Assembly: GCA_017628435.1 (NCBI GenBank)
Contig: JAGBZE010000020.1
Span: 1-8,451, forward strand
Length of the DNA stretch: 8,451 nt
DNA from: Akkermansia sp.
GTDB lineage: Bacteria > Verrucomicrobiota > Verrucomicrobiia > Verrucomicrobiales > Akkermansiaceae
Direction of reading: 5' to 3'
The translations under genes were made by a program, and so were the position numbers. The notes below the pieces were generated by a model that did not search any database, was not told the origin of the DNA, and saw only the letters and a program-made list of their open reading frames with translations. This document shows, piece by piece, positions 6,411 to 8,451 of this stretch. Position 1 is the stretch's first letter; each line of letters begins with the position of its first letter.

Positions 6411-7298
6411 ATGGTCTATATCGAGGAATTTTCCATTCCCTCCCCGCAGGAGGAAGAGCAGTGGCTGAACTACAACTACGATGCTCACTGCACCAGGCAA
6501 TATTACCCCTTCCAGGTGTTTGACTCCCCGATGCCCCGCCTGAAAATGGGGAATATCACCATTCTGTACGGAGGCAACGGCTCCGGAAAGACCACGCTGC
6601 TGAATCTGATGTGCGAAAAACTGGGGCTGCCGCGCAGCACCCCTTACAATCGCACCCCGTTCTTCGGCGATTATGTGGATTTGTGCCGCCTGCGCATGGC
6701 CGGCGAGGAAACAGGCTACCCGGAGAAACTGCCCTACGAAAGCCGTTTCATCGGCAGCGATGACGTATTCGAACACATCCTGCGGCTGCGGGAGCAGAAC
6801 GATGCCCGCAACCTGGCTGCCGAGCGGGCAGCACAGCGCTGGGGCAGAGAAAACTCGCAGCATATGCGGCTGGATAGTGAGAAACAAGGCGGATACGATG
6901 CCTTCCTGAGCCACATGAAGGCACGCCGCAGCACGCGCACCCGCTTTGTCCGCGAACACACAGAAGCAGCTGAGCGTGAGCACTCCAACGGGGAAAGCGC
7001 CTTCATCTATTTCACCCAGGCCATCGCGGAGCGTGGGCTCTACCTGCTGGATGAGCCGGAGAACAGCCTCTCCCCGAATCTCCAGCTCGATCTCGTTGAT
7101 TTTCTTTCCTCCAGCGCCATATGCGGCGCCCAGCTGATTATCGCCACCCACTCACCACTGCTGCTGAGCATTCCCGGTGCGCGCATCTACGACCTGGACC
7201 ACCGCCCCATCAGCTCCCGACCGTGGTACGAGCTGGAAAACGTACAGCTGCTCTTCCACTTCTTCAACGAACACCGCCGGCTCTTCCTGAACGAATAG
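6411..7298 (+). CDS. Stand-alone ABC/SMC-type AAA ATPase, function unknown
   Basis: A 295-residue soluble ATPase with a complete ABC-type nucleotide site: Walker A GGNGSGKT at 54-61 (K60), ABC-signature-like S192-N-G-E195, Walker B YLLDEPENS with D214 and E215, and the switch histidine H247 in IIATHSP. There are no membrane segments and no fused nuclease or TOPRIM domain. Between Walker A and the signature lies a highly charged, probably helical segment (about 121-190) in place of the long coiled coil of SMC/RecF proteins. I recognise the general type (small AAA_21/AAA_15-like proteins with an N-terminal EEF-IPS-EEE motif before YPFQVF) but know no established function. The ATG at 6411 is preferred because the 15 residues gained from 6366 are non-conserved in character and lie in a hairpin. 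No Shine-Dalgarno is visible. The neighbours give no clear partner. Confidence 0.82.
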   Translation: MVYIEEFSIPSPQEEEQWLNYNYDAHCTRQYYPFQVFDSPMPRLKMGNITILYGGNGSGKTTLLNLMCEKLGLPRSTPYNRTPFFGDYVDLCRLRMAGEETGYPEKLPYESRFIGSDDVFEHILRLREQNDARNLAAERAAQRWGRENSQHMRLDSEKQGGYDAFLSHMKARRSTRTRFVREHTEAAEREHSNGESAFIYFTQAIAERGLYLLDEPENSLSPNLQLDLVDFLSSSAICGAQLIIATHSPLLLSIPGARIYDLDHRPISSRPWYELENVQLLFHFFNEHRRLFLNE

Positions 7299-7372
7299 GG
7301 AAGCCGTACTCCTGTCCACCTTTTTCTGGTCTTCTCCATATTTCCATAGTGCGGCAGCATATGTGATTTTCA

Positions 7373-7401
7373 TTGACAAGCGCTTTAATTCTGCGTAGAA
7401 T
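7373..7401 (+). promoter_or_regulatory. Near-consensus sigma70 promoter of the YggL-family gene
   Basis: A perfect TTGACA (7373-7378), a 17-base spacer and TAGAAT (7396-7401, five of six matches) form the best promoter in the window. The expected start is near A7408, only about 3 nt before the ATG at 7411, so the message would be leaderless or nearly so. Confidence 0.75.
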
Positions 7402-7410
7402 CAACGCACC

Positions 7411-7737
7411 ATGAAGAAGCGACTCCGCAAGAAATACCGCGTTGGTGAGTTCAAGGAACTCTGCTTTGAATTTTCCTTTGATTACAAAGGCGATGTAGCA
7501 GCCCCCGAGTGCGAGCAGTTCCTGCACGACCTCATCGAAGGCTGCATCGAGGCCAATGGCCTTGATTGCGAAGGCAATATCACGGATGACGGCTGCAGCA
7601 TCATTGCCAAGGCCGTGGATCCCACCCAGACCAGCGAGGCCCAGCGCCTTGCCGTGAAGAGCTGGCTTGAGGCCCGCAGCGATGTGGAAATCAAGAGCTT
7701 CGGCGAGCTGCAGGATGCCTGGTACTCCTGCTGCTGA
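7411..7737 (+). CDS. yggL: YggL/DUF469-family 50S ribosome-binding protein
   Basis: A 108-residue protein, the same length as E. coli YggL as I remember it. The match is in the basic N-terminus and the first strand (K-K-R-L-R-K-K-Y-x-V-x-E-F-K-E-L, against R-R-L-R-K-K-M-x-I-x-E-F-Q-E-L), in the middle with a phase of small acidic helices, and in the C-terminus (V-K-S-W-L-E-A-R ... E-L-x-D-A-W). The family is reported to associate with the large ribosomal subunit; the precise role is unsettled. It has its own strong promoter with almost no leader. It ends in a Cys-Cys pair. Citrate synthase follows 64 bp downstream with a hairpin between, so co-transcription is uncertain. Confidence 0.85.
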   Translation: MKKRLRKKYRVGEFKELCFEFSFDYKGDVAAPECEQFLHDLIEGCIEANGLDCEGNITDDGCSIIAKAVDPTQTSEAQRLAVKSWLEARSDVEIKSFGELQDAWYSCC

Positions 7738-7761
7738 TTGCATACCCCTATCAACAGGCCA

Positions 7762-7786
7762 TGGCAGACGGCCTTGTAGTCTGCCA
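7762..7786 (+). terminator. 8-bp hairpin between yggL and citrate synthase
   Basis: TGGCAGAC (7762-7769) pairs perfectly with GTCTGCCA (7779-7786) around a 9-base loop, 24 bases after the yggL stop. Only a short TTTT follows, at 7794-7797, too far from the stem for a standard intrinsic terminator. It could be an inefficient terminator or a processing/stability element between two co-transcribed genes. Confidence 0.45.
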
Positions 7787-7801
7787 ATCCCCATTTTCAG
7801 A

Positions 7802-8451
7802 ATGAACGAGAACGAGCCTAGGCAGAAGAAAGACATCATCTATGCAAAGGGTCTCAAAGGCGTAATTGCTACCGAGACCGGTTTGAGCGATGTACGCGGC
7901 GAGGAGGGGCACCTCCTGTACTGCGGCTATGAGATTGAAGACCTGGTAGACCTTTGCAGCTTCACAGAAATCATTTACCTGCTCCTGAATAAACGCCTTC
8001 CCAACCGCGAGGAGCTTGAAGGCCTGCAGCAGCGCCTGCGCAACGACCGCGAACTGCCCCAGCCCATTCTCGATTTCTTCAAGACAGCTACCAAGACGGC
8101 CCGCCCCATGAGCGCTCTGCGCACCGCCGTCTCCATGCTCGGCATGTACGACGACCGCACCAAGGACCCCAGCCAGATGAAGGAAATCGGTCTTTCCCTC
8201 ATTGCCAAGCTGCCGGTCATGGCTGCCTACTACTACCGCATCTGCCAAGGGCTCGATTTGCCGCCTATCCGTACCGATCTGGGTGAGGCTGAGCATTTCC
8301 TGTGGTTGCTGAAGGGCACTGAGCCCGACCCCGCAGAGGCCCATATTCTGGACGTAGCCTACATTCTGCACGCCGACCACGGCATGAATGCTTCCACCTT
8401 CTCAGCCCGCGTGACGGCATCCACGCTGTCCGACATGTACTCCGCCATTAC
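7802..8451 (+). CDS. gltA: Citrate synthase, N-terminal part (runs off window)
   Basis: The first 216 codons of a citrate synthase, which condenses acetyl-CoA and oxaloacetate to start the TCA cycle in the cytoplasm. The evidence is the order of family blocks: the opening GLKGVIATETGLSDVRGEEGHLLYCGYEIEDL pattern (key residues G, T, S, G, L, Y, G, Y, I, L), the RPMSALRTAVSMLG block, and ILHADHGMNASTFSARV, whose H190 and H193 belong to the conserved substrate-binding HADH motif. The later catalytic His and Asp and the arginines of the C-terminal half lie beyond 8451. The sequence is closer to the short citrate/2-methylcitrate-synthase type than to the long E. coli GltA, so 2-methylcitrate synthase is the main alternative. 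The ATG at 7802 is the only sensible start; there is no Shine-Dalgarno, and no clear promoter was found between yggL and this gene. Confidence 0.9.
   Translation, partial: MNENEPRQKKDIIYAKGLKGVIATETGLSDVRGEEGHLLYCGYEIEDLVDLCSFTEIIYLLLNKRLPNREELEGLQQRLRNDRELPQPILDFFKTATKTARPMSALRTAVSMLGMYDDRTKDPSQMKEIGLSLIAKLPVMAAYYYRICQGLDLPPIRTDLGEAEHFLWLLKGTEPDPAEAHILDVAYILHADHGMNASTFSARVTASTLSDMYSAI

Noticed and set aside
6411..7298. Defence system core (OLD/Gabija/Septu-like ATPase)
   Set aside because: There is no TOPRIM, HNH, UvrD or other effector next to the ATPase, and the neighbours are a secreted peptidase and housekeeping genes.
7751..8380. 209-codon minus-strand open frame opposite citrate synthase
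   Set aside because: The plus strand carries unmistakable citrate synthase blocks over the same bases.

Overview
The window reads as ordinary chromosome from a Gram-negative host-associated bacterium, most likely Verrucomicrobiota and close to Akkermansia. The reasons are an exported M60 (mucin/glycoprotein-type) metallopeptidase with PA14 and Ig-like domains, six plus-strand genes of which none has a recognisable Shine-Dalgarno sequence, and moderately GC-rich genes with an AT-richer 5' intergenic region. The taxon is an inference from gene content; no ribosomal or other marker gene is present.

Layout. Bases 1-531 hold no convincing protein gene. They contain a good sigma70-type promoter (34-62) followed by a run of strong inverted repeats (81-223) that could be a structured small RNA, then a second promoter (387-415) embedded in a dyad (389-424) in front of a PfkB-family kinase (532-1467). 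After 66 bp comes an exported M3-family zinc oligopeptidase (1534-3735). A 172-bp gap with a perfect 12-bp inverted repeat (3791-3826) precedes the secreted PA14-M60-Ig metallopeptidase (3908-6307). A 15-bp hairpin (6331-6373) separates it from a stand-alone small ABC/SMC-type ATPase of unknown role (6411-7298). A near-consensus promoter (7373-7401) lies only 9 bp before the start codon of a YggL-family 50S ribosome-binding protein (7411-7737). Another hairpin (7762-7786) is followed by the first 216 codons of citrate synthase, which runs off the right edge (7802-8451).

How the parts fit. The two exported peptidases are a plausible pair: the M60 enzyme would cut glycoproteins outside the cell or at its surface, and the M3 enzyme would trim the resulting oligopeptides in the periplasm. 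The kinase, ATPase, YggL and citrate synthase look like housekeeping or solitary genes with no visible functional link. I see no mobile element, CRISPR array, tRNA, rRNA or recognisable defence locus. The parts that a standard annotation would not explain are the structured element at 69-223, the very short or absent 5' leaders, and the recurring hairpins without a U-tract between genes.
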